Positions 1-13,100 of a stretch of 64,000 nt of DNA are shown here, one piece after another (the first letter of the stretch is position 1; each line of letters opens with the position of its first letter). The position numbers and the translations under genes are program-made. The DNA lies in NCBI GenBank assembly GCA_018105865.1, contig CM030872.1, positions 7,429,016 through 7,493,015 of the forward strand. The letters run 5' to 3'. Source of the DNA: Metaphire vulgaris (taxonomy: Eukaryota; Annelida; Clitellata; Crassiclitellata; Megascolecidae). The notes below the pieces were generated by a model. It did not search any database. It had not been told where the DNA came from and saw only the letters and a list, made by a program, of their open reading frames with translations.

Positions 1-53
1 TATATAATATATATATTATATGTATATATATATATGTTATATATTATATATGT
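1..53. repeat. AT dinucleotide microsatellite
   Basis: Imperfect (TA)n tract at the window edge. Nothing coding is visible around it. Confidence 0.85.
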
Positions 54-327
54 ACTGATTTTTGGGGTATACCGTATATACCATTCTGCTCCCACCCCGA
101 AAATGTATGAATGGTTTTGCGCATCACGGCTGATCCCGGCCAGAATAGGGGGCCTGACCCCCATGCCACCACCATGGCTATGCCATTGTTGGCAGTGACT
201 GATCAGCCGACAGGTGTGGAATCCTCTGGTCTTTTTTTCGGAATACCAAACGTTTACCTGTCTTGTATCAGAGACCAAAATAAACCTTTGTACTGCAAAG
301 TCCTGATGCTATGCACCAATAAATATA

Positions 328-513
328 CAGTGGATCCCACTTAATCGCATACCGCTTAATTGCATAACCCACATAATCGCATAAAAACATAAAAACCCGA
401 TCCAGTGTTGTGTGCGTACAATTAATTGTCAGACGTCCCGGCTATTCGCATAACCCAGTTAATCACATAAGCAAGGCTTGCACGGCACCTATGCAATTAA
501 GCGGGTTTCACTG
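328..513. mobile_element. Tigger/pogo-like MITE, family A
   Basis: About 186 bp with terminal inverted repeats CAGTGGATCCCACTTAAT and (other end) CAGTGAAACCCGCTTAAT, flanked on the left by TA. The interior repeats the GCATA/TGCAATTAA motif. Related copies lie at 27137 and 28123. A TA target site and CAG termini fit Tc1/mariner superfamily elements of the Tigger/pogo kind. It has no ORF, so it is non-autonomous. Confidence 0.8.
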
Positions 514-644
514 TGCTGTGTATTTTTTTATCTGCAGCTCTTTCTTTATCTACTTTAAGGGGCTGATTAATTAGATTTCAAAAGCGGCAACTATATGCAT
601 CAGTCAGTTAACTAATTAATAATAATAATAATAATAATAAATCA

Positions 645-1245
645 CTAACTGGCATATCGTACAAGTACTACTAGGATGCCTTACAATTAAAGATACAGTA
701 TATCTGACAATTATTCAGTGTTCTGGATAAGGGGCTGTCCATTAATTATATCAACAATTTTTGGGCAATTTTTGACCCCACCCCTTGTCAACAACTGTCA
801 ACTTTCAGTGACCTCCCTATAATTATGTCAAAAACTTTTGACCCCCAACTACAATGAATGACGGGTCTCCCTAAAATGTTTAGAAGGCTATTATTTTTAT
901 GGCAATGACCATTTTTCCCTTTCTTTTGTTCAAGTGTGTCATAATGTGGTGATGATGACCTTGTTTTTTGCTTGTCAGGCATTTTTCTATTATAATAAAT
1001 AGTGTTCCATGAAATTTCCTATTTTTTATCATTTGTAAAAATATGAAATTGTTGACGTCAACTTCTCTTGACCCCCCTGTCAACAACTGTCAAATCTTTC
1101 AAACCCTTCTCCCCCTATTTTGTTGACATGATTAATGGACAGCCCCTAACTACAAACAAACAGCAGTTTCCAGTTCTCGTTTAAATGCTTCTACTGTCTT
1201 TGCCATAGTTGTTGATGATGACCATTTATGCAATTACAGAAAGAG
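645..1245. repeat. Dispersed repeat (GCATATCGTACAAGTACTA family), split by a MITE
   Basis: The left part (about 645-730) and right part (about 1147-1245) match one continuous repeat at about 10185-10345. The same repeat begins again at about 42972. Every copy abuts an (AAT)n tract, so read on the - strand it looks like a retroposon 3' end with an ATT tail. The element at 731-1146 interrupts this copy. Confidence 0.7.
731..1146. mobile_element. Harbinger-like MITE (GGGGCTGTCCATTAATTA TIRs)
   Basis: A 416-bp element whose ends are inverted copies (GGGGCTGTCCATTAATTA and TAATGGACAGCCCC), flanked by TAA on both sides. The paralogous empty site near 10266 reads GGGTAACTACGA with a single TAA, so the duplicated target is 3 bp. 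A 3-bp TWA target and short TIRs fit the PIF/Harbinger superfamily. Related copies are at 36391-36786 and, truncated, at about 58030-58240. Confidence 0.82.
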
Positions 1246-1539
1246 GGATGGGGGGGGGCTCATAGACAGAGTGATAACTTTTTTTTGGTAGTATGTTCGG
1301 CATTTGATGTTGCAGTTCAAAGAGCCTGTGGGTTTTAATCCAGTCTCTATTGGTTTATTTCTGTAATGTGTTTACAGCTTTGTTGTTGTAGCTTAACTAA
1401 TACCATTCATGAAACAGATTGGAAGTTTAGAAGTAAGATGTAGGTTAATTGCAATGGAAAGTCCTTTGATTCTCTTTTGTTGAGTAAGTAGAAATCTCGT
1501 GAATTTATATAGCGCTTAAGACAGTGCCGGTAGTACCCA

Positions 1540-1683
1540 GGGTTATTTCTAGGGGGGGGTCAGTACATTTGGGGGTCCCTGCCGAAAAGTCTGACAAACC
1601 CAAAAAGTTCATCCCAGGCTCAGATTGGGGCATGTCAGTCTCAGATTTGGGGGTGTTAAGGGGGTGTGAAAATATCCCTGATA
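1540..1683. mobile_element. hAT-like MITE fragment (CAGGGTTATTTCTAGG family)
   Basis: Starts CAGGGTTATTTCTAGG and ends AAATATCCCTG. Similar ends occur at 2826-3063, 7308-7485, 31835-32140 and 60277-60543. The interior shares the AAAAGTCTGACAA motif with many other elements here. The flanking 8-mers match only partly. Confidence 0.6.
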
Positions 1684-2098
1684 GCAGGGCAGCTTATTTA
1701 TAGGTGCTTGAAGTACAAAGTCTTTGCGGTTAGGGTATATTTGTACTTGTTCTGTGTTTTTTTCTGTGTTTTTTATGTGTTGAATGTGTGAAGTAATGAA
1801 CTTTGAATGGCAAAGTTAATGTATACACAATATGAACATCTAGGCAGTGTCTTCATCTGCTAAAATTTCAGGAATTTGTGGACTTGTGCTGTTTTAGCTT
1901 CGGTTTTGCCTCTGACTTTAGATACTTTTGCAAATACACAGTCTAGAGATTGTTCACTTTTGTGCTTATTTAGATAGGTTTGGAGGTTAAACTGCCTTTA
2001 GTATGCTTACTTTAAGGTTCTAGTATTTTTCAATGATGAAATTGCCTTAGATTATGTATTAGTTATTATATGACTTCAACTCAAGTCAGCTTGATTAA

Positions 2099-2169
2099 CC
2101 CCTTAACTGGGCAACTATTTGTAACAATGTAAAATGGACGAGCGCTACTCGGGGCACCCAGTTAAGGGG
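2099..2169. mobile_element. Short piggyBac-like MITE with TTAA target
   Basis: A 71-bp near-palindrome, CCCCTTAACTGGG at one end and CCCAGTTAAGGGG at the other, flanked by TTAA on both sides. A second copy is at 31711-31783. The TTAA duplication is the signature of piggyBac-type (or Kolobok) elements. Confidence 0.75.
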
Positions 2170-2380
2170 TTAAGAATTTTATTTTGGATTCTGGATTTAT
2201 TTGGGTTATTTTGGCAGCATTGTAGTCGTCATCATCATATTCCATCAAGTTGGCGTTTATTACATGTTGGTACAATGTGGATATGTTTTTCCCAATCTTC
2301 TTTGTTTTCACAATTTCTTTTAACTCATCATCCATTTTTTTTCGTTTTGCTTCATAAATTCCATCCAGCCATCTCATTTG

Positions 2381-2500
2381 TGTCTTCTTCTTCTTCTTCT
2401 TCTTCTTCTTCTTCTTCTTCTTCTTCTTCTTCTGCTCCTCCTCCTCCTCCTCCTTCTTCTTCTTCTTCTTCTTCTTCTTCTTTTTCTTCTTCTAGATCCT
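2381..2500. repeat. TTC/CTC microsatellite
   Basis: About 120 bp of TTC with a central CTC run. It produces long poly-Ser, poly-Leu and poly-Arg pseudo-ORFs. Confidence 0.95.
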
Positions 2501-2825
2501 TTCATTTTTCCCAGCATAATCTCTTTTGCCAGAGTGTCTCTATTCTTCATTGCCCTAAGTACCTCAAACTCTGCCTCATGATTGGAATACAATTACTGTA
2601 AAATACCTGATCAGTTATAAGCATTCTATTTTCATTCGTTCATTCTTCTCCATTGGGCGCAATACCTGTTGGTGTCTATTGCAATTTGAGTTCTCTCCTC
2701 CATTCGTCTCTGTCTTGTGTGGCTTTGTAAGCTTCATATATGTCCACGTTGCACCATTCTTTAATATTGTCTATCCATTCTTTTCGTTTTCTTCATCCAA
2801 TGTTTTCGCCTTCCATTACTCCGAG

Positions 2826-3063
2826 CAGGGATATTTTTGCACCCCCTAACACCCCTAATTTGAGACTGACACCCCCCAACACCCCACAATCTGAGCCAGG
2901 TATGACCATTTTTGCTTGTCCGGATATTTTAGGAAGGGACAAGGGACAATCTGTTGAGCTGGGGATGACCTTTTTTCTTGTCAGACTTTTTCAGCAGGGA
3001 CCAACCCCCAGAATATACCAACAACCCCCACCCCCAAATTTATAATCATAGAAATAACCCTGA
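2826..3063. mobile_element. hAT-like MITE (CAGGGATATTTTTGCAC / AATAACCCTG ends)
   Basis: Inverse orientation of the family at 1540. It begins CAGGGATATTTTTGCAC and ends AGAAATAACCCTG. The copy is C-rich with runs of ACCCCC. No coding capacity. Confidence 0.65.
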
Positions 3064-3435
3064 TGTCTCCGAGCATGATCCTTTTTATCAGCCTTTCATC
3101 ATTCATTCTGCCGATATGGCCAAATAGTCTTGAGTTTCCTTTCAATGACTGTTTGGATGATGTCTTTACATTACGCTCATTCTTTTTTTACAGTTTGTAA
3201 TAGTGGTTCATAGGACCACTGCCTTCTATCAGATTAATTATCAGACCCGAACCACTATTGAAGGCCAGAGGCTGGCAGGCTGAAACTGACCAATCTCTGC
3301 CATGTACCCAGGGCATTAGATCCTCACGGGCAGATATAGCAGAGGCCTTGTTGAGATGACCATTCAAGTTCGGCCTGTCAGCCTCAGATCTTATCTCTTG
3401 GTTTGGGCCTGATAATGTAATAGGAGACAATAATA

Positions 3436-3848
3436 GGAACTTCGGTACTTTCCCATTATCCAGATCCCAGTGAAGAGATACTAAGAAATGCTTAGGGTTG
3501 GGGTGGCGGTGAGGGTTAGTGTTAGGTGAGGGTGAGGGTTATGGCTAGGTTAGGTTAGGCTAAAACTGGTGTATTTAACCTAAAGCCTAATATTGGTACT
3601 TTCCCCATATCCAGACCCCAGTGAAGAGATACAAGCCTTAGGTTAATGAGGGTCTGAGGACAGGCTAGGCCAAGACCAAGGGGGGGGGCCCTAAGGCCAA
3701 AATCTCTTCACTTCTTTCCCAAATGGATTAATATTTTATTAAAAGAAGCCACTGGGGTTAGGGTTATGGTTAGGCTAAAACTCTAACACTCACCCTAACC
3801 CTAAGCCTCTTCACTGGGGTCCGGATAACGGGAAAGTACCGGAACTCC
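3436..3848. mobile_element. Foldback MITE with about 40-bp inverted repeats
   Basis: The left end GGTACTTTCCCATTATCC followed by GACCCCAGTGAAGAG type sequence is mirrored at the right by CTCTTCACTGGGGTCC and GGGAAAGTACC. The interior has irregular GGGTTAG/GGTTAGG strings that resemble telomere repeats but are internal and degenerate. No ORF. Confidence 0.65.
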
Positions 3849-4301
3849 AACTGGGAGTGTTTGCTCGCTTTGTGGGTGCTATTTTATTTACTTCTTGCAC
3901 CCAGAAAGAAACTGTTTTGTCTCACTTATCTCTCCTATCTCATCTCACTTATCTCTGTCGGAATTCGTCAAGAAAAACTCGCGCGGAATCATTGCAGAAC
4001 TGTTCTGTACCAAGGCTGATGAGACAATGATAACAATATATTTATTTGTTTTACCTCTGACTTGCTTTTAAAAGTTCTTTTAAGACAGAGTTCTTACTCA
4101 CTGACCTTTCTCAGCAAATCAAGACCCAGAGTGTGTGCATTCATTGTCTAGGCTGCACACATTATACTGAACAAGGTTTTTTAGCTGATGCTTCAATATG
4201 AATGAAATCTAGGCATAGCCAGAGCCATGGATTGTGTAGGGGGAGCATTTCTTATTCCATTCCCAGTTCTGCCTTGACCTGCCCTTCCTTATTGATCTGA
4301 T

Positions 4302-4303
4302 GC

Positions 4304-4347
<44 letters not shown>

Positions 4348-4348
4348 T
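4302..4348. repeat. ATT microsatellite
   Basis: Pure trinucleotide tract about 90 bp upstream of the first recognised CIC exon. Confidence 0.95.
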
Positions 4349-4437
4349 GAGCCGATTATTAATAGGTGTTATATGCCATATTTTATTGATGTATATTTAT
4401 CTTCTATTCTTATTTTAATTTGTGTCCGCCATATCAG

Positions 4438-4598
4438 AAACAAAGGCTGATGTTGAAGATGATGACGATGATGACGTTTTTGTGCCGAATTTCGAAGACA
4501 AAGACGTGTCGGATGCGACGCTCGTCAAACGTCGAACTCAGTCGCTGAGCGCTCTCAAGGAGGAGCAGCAAACTCTGAGGAAAATTGGAAGCATGAGC
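4438..4598 (+). CDS. CIC: CIC exon: acidic segment and 14-3-3-type motif
   Basis: Acceptor GCCATATCAG precedes it and donor GC|GTACGC follows. It starts in phase 1 and ends in phase 0. It encodes an acidic run ([16 protein letters not shown]) and then [13 protein letters not shown]. The RTQSLSAL core matches the human CIC segment around Ser173, known as an RSK-phosphorylated 14-3-3 binding site next to the HMG box, so this regulation may be conserved. Confidence 0.85.
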
Positions 4599-5238
4599 GT
4601 ACGCTTTTTGAAATGACGAATTCTATAGAAATGCTTTTCTAAAATGCTTTTCTAAAATGAAATCTTTTGAATTCTAGCGTTTCTACAAATTTTATTTTGA
4701 CGCACACGAATGCTTGAATCTGAGTTGTATGACAGATTAATCTAGATTTTGATGATATTTTATGATGTGTCATCCCTTAAATTTGCCCACCATTTTAGCA
4801 AATTTGAAATTGTTTCGAATAGACGTCAAAAACTGCTACAGATTTTAAAATCTGGACAAGTTTTGTGCCTATCTTCAAAATTTTTATTACCTCATGTACT
4901 GATTGTAACATTTAAATGCAATGGACTATATTTCTGAATATTTTTTTTTTGTTCAGGCGAAAGATAAAGAATATATACGCCGTCCAATGAACGCATTTAT
5001 GATATTTAGTAAGCGACATCGCGCGCTGGTTCATCAAAAATATCCAAACCAGGATAACAGGACGGTGAGCAAGATACTTGGTGAATGGTGGTACGCATTG
5101 GGTCCTTCTGAGAAGAAAAAGTATCACGATTTGGCCTTTCAGGTTATTAGTCTTGCTTAGTGCTTTTTTTAGACCAAAAGGTGCCAGAACACATCTTTAT
5201 TTCCAATTTGTTTTATGCTGTATATCTTATTTATGTGC

Positions 5239-5310
<72 letters not shown>

Positions 5311-5740
5311 AAATGTGCTTTATTGCACACTGACAGAAAGTCGGTTTAAACTTGAAAAGCCGTAAAATTTCTAACATTAATTTTTCAATTGTAAAAATTA
5401 TAGAATATTGAAGAAAAGGTTCAGGATTGCCATTCCAGCATATTCCCGACAGGAAAAGGGGTGCTATATAAATCATCTTGATAATAATAATAATAAATAT
5501 ACATATATATTATATATGTGTGTTTAATTTGTCGAGGGCCCACCCCGTCCCAGACCGCTACCCCCATTCTGGGCCCGCTTCCTTTTTTTCGTGTCTATGG
5601 TTGGCGGGGTGTGGGGGGAGCGAGGGAAGAGAATACATGATGCGCATGTGCTTTGGGGTGTGGGCGCGGTTGCGAGCATTATTTGCAACTGACATTAGTG
5701 CATTTGCTGCTTTGCAAATATTTGCGCTATAGAAATGTTC

Positions 5741-5789
<49 letters not shown>

Positions 5790-5800
5790 TATAATGTGTA

Positions 5801-5853
<53 letters not shown>

Positions 5854-8800
5854 GCATTATATACATTGTCACATGGCTGCCCCATAGGTTTACTCTGATT
5901 TGCTTTCCCGTAGTTCTTGGTGACATACCAATGCCCTCGTGAACGTGCAGTGTCCTCCTTGTTGTGTCCAGGGAGCTTCCAGTGGGGAGAGGGGGGGTGG
6001 GCAGACATGAGACCTTCCTATCCCCAGAGTTGAATGTCAAAATATACAGTACTTGGACATTGCATAATATACTCTAGTTGTTATTACACCTTGGGAACAG
6101 ATGGCAATGCTTCTTAGCAATTTTGTTGCATTATTAGTGCATTATTAGTTTCTGTGTATGACAGTTCCGTTCGTAAAACATGCACCTATGTATAACATGT
6201 GGCAAATTTATAGACAATATTACCATTATTACAATATTACCTGATCAGAAGAATGTTTATGTTCCCAGATCACGCACTGCTCTTACTCAGTGTCGGGCTT
6301 CTGCAGTGACTGGACCCTCCCTCTGGAACGCCTTGAACCCATCCATTCGGGAATCACTTCTTACTCCCTCGCTCTGCTCAATGCAAAAGTATTTTACCCT
6401 GCGACTCCAATGCTAGGAGTGCCTCTGAGTAGAAATAGAAGAGGCGCTATACAAATTCCACATTACATTACATTACATTAGGGGCTCTGTCTGTCCTGTA
6501 TAATGTGCATTATGTGGAAGTTATCTGCATCAAAGTATATATAGCAATATTCTTGATGTATACAGGTATTATTAGTATTCACTATTCTTAATTTTACTGG
6601 ACTTATAGGATCGGTTGCATTTATTTGATTTGGGTAATAATTCTTGTATTGTTTTCATTTTGTGAATTTGTTACTATATATAAGAGATGAACAACCCTTC
6701 GTCAGTAACACCGTAAGAAAGAAAAGAATGGAATGGCTGGGGCATATATTGCGAATGGAAAACGAAGACTGCCAAAAATAGCTACTATCATAAACAGAAG
6801 GGTAAAAGAAGTCAAGTGGACGGACTGCATTGGTGGGGCTCAAGCTGGAAGGGAAAACAACTGGAAGAAATTGACTCTGGAGGAACTGGCGAGTGGAGAG
6901 AAATCTTTGAATCAACGACTGGACACAGTCAAAGATGACAAAGAGAGAGAGAGAGAGAGATAAGAGATGAGAGTCTTAAGATTTGTGTGTTATTGAATGT
7001 TTCTCTATTGTTGTTGGTTGAATTTTTAGTACGGTAGTTCTGCTGACCAGTTAGATGTAGGTTTTTTGTGTGGCTAGTTTTTTTTCTACTAATTTTTGTC
7101 TTCGCATTTGAAGATTGTTTTTGTCATTTTCTGTTGATGCGTGTAGGTTAAGGAGGCACATTTCAAGAAGCATCCGGAGTGGAAATGGTGTTCGAAGGAC
7201 AGGAAGAAGTCTGCGGGAGGTCCCAGGAAGTCCGAGAAGGAGAGACTCAGCTCCTCTGAGGATAGTGTTGATCCAGTTTCTGGTGAATACACATTCATGG
7301 TCTTTGGGGATATTTCTAGGATTGTGAATTTTGGGGGTGTCGACCTCAAATTGGGGGTGTCCGGAGCTAATTAGTGTGCATTTTGTATGTATACCTTTGT
7401 CGCAGTACCAAATTTTGGGGGTGTTGACCTCAAATTAGGGGGTGTTGTGGGAGGGTGTTAGGGGAGTGTAAAAATATCCCTGATGGTCTTCATCTTTATA
7501 TAATTACCCCTTTGCGGAGAAATTACCCTCTTATGGTCCGCAGTGTCATATTATATCGTACTTAGTGGGTCTGTAAAATTTAGCATGTTATATCCGAGAT
7601 ACGGTTTATCCAATACCATCCAATATGGTAGTACATCAAATGGGACAGCCTATTGCAGTATGTTATAACCAAGCATATGTTATAATCGAGTCTGTTATAT
7701 CAAAGTTCTACTGTATATTTCATATTTACAAAGTGGTATCAGAATGCAGTCACATTTCTGTCCATTTGACGATGAACAAGGATATGAATACTTTTTCACA
7801 CAGATTTCAAATTTATCTATTTCAAATAGTTTTAGTAGTTATATAATATATAATGTCCAATTAATTCAACTTGCTGGTTTGTCACGAATGGTTTAATTAT
7901 TGTCAGTACCGTGCTGAGGGGCTGGTGGGCGGGGCCCTGGCGCTGACCAGATTGGGCGCCACAAAATTGACTTGGCAACCTTTTTTCCTCATCAGATATT
8001 TTTTATCGACTTTACCCTGGGCGCCCACCACTCTCTGCACGCCACTGAATAAAGTGTAGTAAACATATGCATTTTTTGTGTTGGTTGCTCTGAAGTGTTA
8101 AAATTGCTTATTGAAAAATTTGGTGTCATTGGAACTGAATTATATATTTACTTATTTATTTATTTATTCATTTATTTATTTATTGACAATTTATATAGCG
8201 CAGTAGGCAAGGCTAAGGTCTACAACATGAGCGCTTAACACAGTTCGTATCCAATATTATATAAATGTGTCTTCAAATTTCTAATGAGTAGTCCAGCTGA
8301 GTCTGCTCCAGTCACATTGTCTGGAAGAGAGTTCCGCAGACTATATAGCCTGTTAGCTTTACTGAAGGTCCTGTTATGTAATGTTTCTTTTCATGTTTTT
8401 CTAGCAATGGGAACCAGTCTTTCAACCATGCCAGGTGGAAGTGGAGAAATCATCGAACAGAAGTCACGATCTCTCAGCACTTCAACCGCTGCTGTCTTTA
8501 CGTACGATGGTCTCGGCAACATTGAGGCATCGGTAATCGGCAATGAAGCTGCTACCAGTCAGGTATATACAGATCAACAATTTTCTGATCAACTAGCATT
8601 GAAGATAAGTTTATAGAAATAATTGATGGCTTATAGTTAGTGAAAAAAGATAGTCACTTTGTTATCAACTTGTAGCTGGCAATGCAAATTTTCTCTCACT
8701 ATCAACTGTTATATTTATTCACATCAAAACTCATTTAAATACTACTATCAGATTTAAGAATTATTGTAATATATAGCATTATGCGTTATGCTGATCTCAA

Positions 8801-10107
8801 ATGTGTCTTTTTTGTTTGATAAAATAATTGTTGTATTTGATAAAATAATTGTTGTATTTGAAGGCAGATTTATTACAGGGAAATAGTTATCCTCTCCTAC
8901 TGCTCCTTTTCGTTAATCCCTAAATGTACTCTCAATAACATATACTTTTGCAATTTATTCTATGGGTTCTGTGATTTGATTTTGCCCTGATTTATGATCT
9001 GATACTAATAAACTGATTTGATTGATTGATTGAATTGTCTGTAAAAGAGTGTATGATGCAGTGTTTAATCTAGACTCCTGGACTCCGGGGGGGAACTGAC
9101 AAAGTCGGGGGAAACTGGCAGAGCCGGGGGGAATTCTGCTAGGGGGCTGCTGTTAGAAGATGATGTAGTATGCCAAAATTTCTGGAGGGGAAAGGGCTAT
9201 TTCACCCCCTTCGGAAACGGCCTAGATTAAATCCTGGTGTGATGATTGTTATTGCCGTTTTCTCGTGCTTGTTGCAGACCTCGTCCGGAAATGTACCATT
9301 CTCGGAGTCTCGTTCCGATTCGCCGTCTGTCGTAAATAGCAATCGCGGAACGCAGTTGGAAGCATCGGATGGAATAACACGAGTGAGACTGATGCCACGC
9401 ACTGTCCCGAATTATCGAATTGACGACGATGATGATGACGATGATGGCGAAGGAAAGATGGTCATCTGTGAAGACAGAGACACTGATGGTATGAACAGGT
9501 GTAACCATGCGTTTGATAGGTCCAATCAGTGTTTAATCTAGGCCGTTTCCGGGGGGAATTGCCCTTTTTTTCTCTCCGGAAATTTTAAATTCCCTCCCGG
9601 AAATTTTGGCACACTACATGGACTAACAGCAGCCCCTAGCAGAATTCCCCAGCTTTGTCAGTTCCCCCTCCGAGTCTAGGAGTCTAGATTAAACACTGGG
9701 TCCAATTGAATCTAGTATCTTGTGAGGTTATGTTAATTCTTAATTTTGAAATTTTAGAATAAGTTTGCAATTGATAGGAGAAAATATGTGGTGAAGAAAA
9801 TGTCATGTGACGTAAAAAGTTTTATGCTTGGTTTAATTTAATACTACTAGATTTAAGTTAATACTACCAGATTTAGTCTGATAAAATATATTTAAAACTT
9901 TTAAATTTATTACAGTATTTGGTTTTATGAATTCTAGTGCTATAATATGCACAGTTTCTTTATGTTTGATAGAAGTTAATTACAGAATTTGAAGCTGAAT
10001 TTTAACAGAATAGAGAGGATATTGTAGTATTAAAATTTTGAGTTGCTACTCAATCTATTGTAGATGTGAATACCTTTACTATTTTGTTTAATTGTTGTGT
10101 GGTTGTT

Positions 10108-10142
<35 letters not shown>

Positions 10143-13100
10143 TAATAATAATAATAATAATAATCATCATGAACTGATTATGGTGGCATATCGTACAAGT
10201 ACTACTAAGACACCTTACAACTAAATCTAGATAACAGTATATCCTACAACGATCAATGTTCTGGGTAACTACGAACAAAGAGAGCAGTTTTAAGTTCTCG
10301 TTTGAATACTTCTAATGTCATTGCCATAGTTGTTGATGGTGGCAGGCAGGTTTTGAAACGAGGAACCTTTAGTATAATATTTGCAGTTGGTGTTAAACTG
10401 AAATTTATTGCTTTTTGATAATGTCTTTATCTGGTGAAAGAGAAAATTTTGATTTGACAGCGAACGAAAAAGAAGAGTTGAGTGGCTTGGACCTGAATTG
10501 CGAAGAGCATGTTTCTGATTCTGAAACCGACAGCGGTCCTGAAGAGGAGATCATCGAGAACAAGGCTTTTCCTCAGCAGAGGTTCTCACCAGTCATGAAG
10601 CCCTCACTGCCCGGTGACATCACGCACAAGCCGAAGGCGATCAAGATAAACCCAGAAGTGTTTGCCGGTGCCAGGGAACTGACCGGGAGTCCCACCTCCC
10701 AGTCGCTGTCGACGGTGTCAAGGTCCAAGGAGAGCTTGATCCTTAGTCCACGGCCGCTGAATTCCGGAAGGAAGTTCCAGCCGACTGGAGCTGTCTTTAA
10801 GGCACACACGCCAAAGAATTTCCAGGAGCAGCTGGAAAGCAGCGTGCGACCGTCGAGCGCAAAGAACGAGGGCGGTTTCCACTCGCAGAAGAGCCCAGTC
10901 ATGTCGCCATTGGTTAGGAGTCCTTCAGTAGTGACCTCGAAGCTATCTCTGAGCGTTCTTCCTGTGTCGTCGTTCGCAGGTCCGATAAAGAACTTTGTGC
11001 TTGCGCCATCTGGTGACCGGCACGGACTGAACCTCTGCAACATTCAGGTCCCGATCGGTAAGCCGGATTCACAGGTGCTTGCGGTCGAGCAGAAGAACCA
11101 GTCGGCGCTGGTCGGTTTCGACCTCGGCCGGGTCCAGAAACCGTTGGTGATGGCGATGGTTGCGTCGTCAAAGACGCCGAACAGTCAAGACTCCCCGCTG
11201 ATGGCCACCGTAAGCGTCCGGTCCGGCAGCCTTCCTATCCCGATCGTGTCTAAGCCGTTCGTTTCTTTTCCGCAGACTACGGTGTCGCTGTTGCCGAGCG
11301 GCACCAATGCCAAGCCTATAATAGCGACTGCCCCTTCGGGCTTGAACAGCCGAAAGAACATAAGTGCAATTCTGCTCCCGGGCGGCTTCTCGACCGCGGC
11401 CCCTTTTACGATTCTCAACCGCGACGTCACCGTCAGCACGACTAAGCCCGTCGCGCCGACGACATTGCCGGGCGGCGTCGGTTTTGCTCCGGCTTGCCGG
11501 CCGGAGGCGCAGGTGGCCGCGTCGGGAGCCAACGAAGCAAGCCTTTCGCAGATTCTGTCGCCATTTGGGACCAGGTTTGTCTTGAAGCCCTCGACGGCAC
11601 CGGGCGGCCTGACGGGCACGGCGCTGCAGCCGTACCAGATCGTTCAGGCGCCGCTGCAGCTTCAGATGGTGCAGAGTCAGCCGGCCGGCGCCGCGATCCT
11701 CGGCATCGGCCGGTCGGGTCTTAAACCTCAGACGTCGACTCAGATCCAGTACCTGATTCCGTCGTTTCCTCTTTCTCAGGACGCAATTCACGGAAAGGTT
11801 GTTCCCGTCTTGCAGACGTCGTCCGCGGCGACCGCCTCGACCGCCATCGTCGTCGACCTGGCAGGGTCGTTGACGTCTGCGCCGCGCAAAGCCTGGCGCC
11901 GCTTCTGGCAGGACGAACGTCTCTGCCGGTGCGCGGCCGATGCTGAAGCTGGCGATCGCCAGCCCGAGCATATCCGTTCAGCCTCAGGCGTCCCCAATTT
12001 CGGCGTTTCCGTTTTTCGCCGGGTCACAGTTGGTGATGCTGAACCAGCCTCAGCTGTCGACGGTCGTTACTTTGGCCGGTGGCCAACAGTTTCAACTTGC
12101 TGGTTTGTCGCAGTTGGCTCATGTTGCCATGGCTACTGGTCACCAGCAGCAGCAGCAGCATGCTATCCATCACCAGAAGTGAGTGGTTTTGCGTTATTCG
12201 AGTAAAAATTCACACAGTAAGATTGCCTGTTGTTGGATTAATTGGCATCTGAATTACTGTAGTGTTACTAAGCAGCCAAGGGCGTCCACACATTAGGGCA
12301 AGAGGGGGCACTTGGTGGGGCACCCACGAGCATGGTATTTCCAGTGGATGTAATGTATATTTAATGTTATGAAATGTAATAAGGTAATTATCGGTATATA
12401 GCATATGGATGTTTAGTACCTGCTGTTGGCATTTTAGACTTTTTACTATCAAATATTTTGGTCCCTGTATCTGGAACAGCCATCCCACCCCATTAGTAAA
12501 TATCTCTAATTTAAACAATTTAAAAAAGTGAAAACAATACATTGTAACTAATTAAATCTGCTACTATTACCTTGCCTATCATACAGCTATTAATTAATAT
12601 TAATAAGAAACCTACTAGCTTTAACATCATTCCCTTCTGGTATCTTTTGTTCAACTCCCTTTCAATGGGGGTTCTATGTGGGGGATGAGTGGGGATGCAT
12701 CTCCCACCAGACTTCTGGACTTCTGTTCACTTGTGAAGCCTATTTTTGGGGTAAAAGTCTAGTAAAACTATGGGGAAAAACTGAGGATGACTTTTTTGCT
12801 TTTCAACCTATTTTTCGGTAAAAGCATAGTAAAATTAGGGGAAAATTTTTCTTTTGTCAGCCTTTTTCGGCAAAGTTTATTGATTTTTCCCTTCACTTTT
12901 CATCCCCCCATCAACTTCCTATGAATTCATTTCATCCCCTCCCCACTAAGAAATCCTGGAACCGCCACTGCTCCTTTAATTTATTAGGTGCCTGCCTGCA
13001 GTATTCTCTCCATTTATCAATTTGTTTAATTCTTATTTTAGATGAATTCCTTTAATTATTATTATTAAGCTGAACATCTTTTACGCAGAAGTTTGCCGGC

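Noticed and set aside
3480..3800. Telomere-like GGGTTAG strings
   Set aside because: Irregular, mixed in both directions, and confined within a foldback element, so not a telomere.
9170..9541. Unspliced reading of the acidic CIC exon starting at 9170
   Set aside because: The first part lies inside the MITE at 9059-9236 and the end runs past the donor at 9488, so only 9278-9488 is coding.
11168..11971. 267-residue open frame on the - strand
   Set aside because: It overlaps the CIC large exon, is Arg-rich and follows from the high GC content. No splice or start context supports it.
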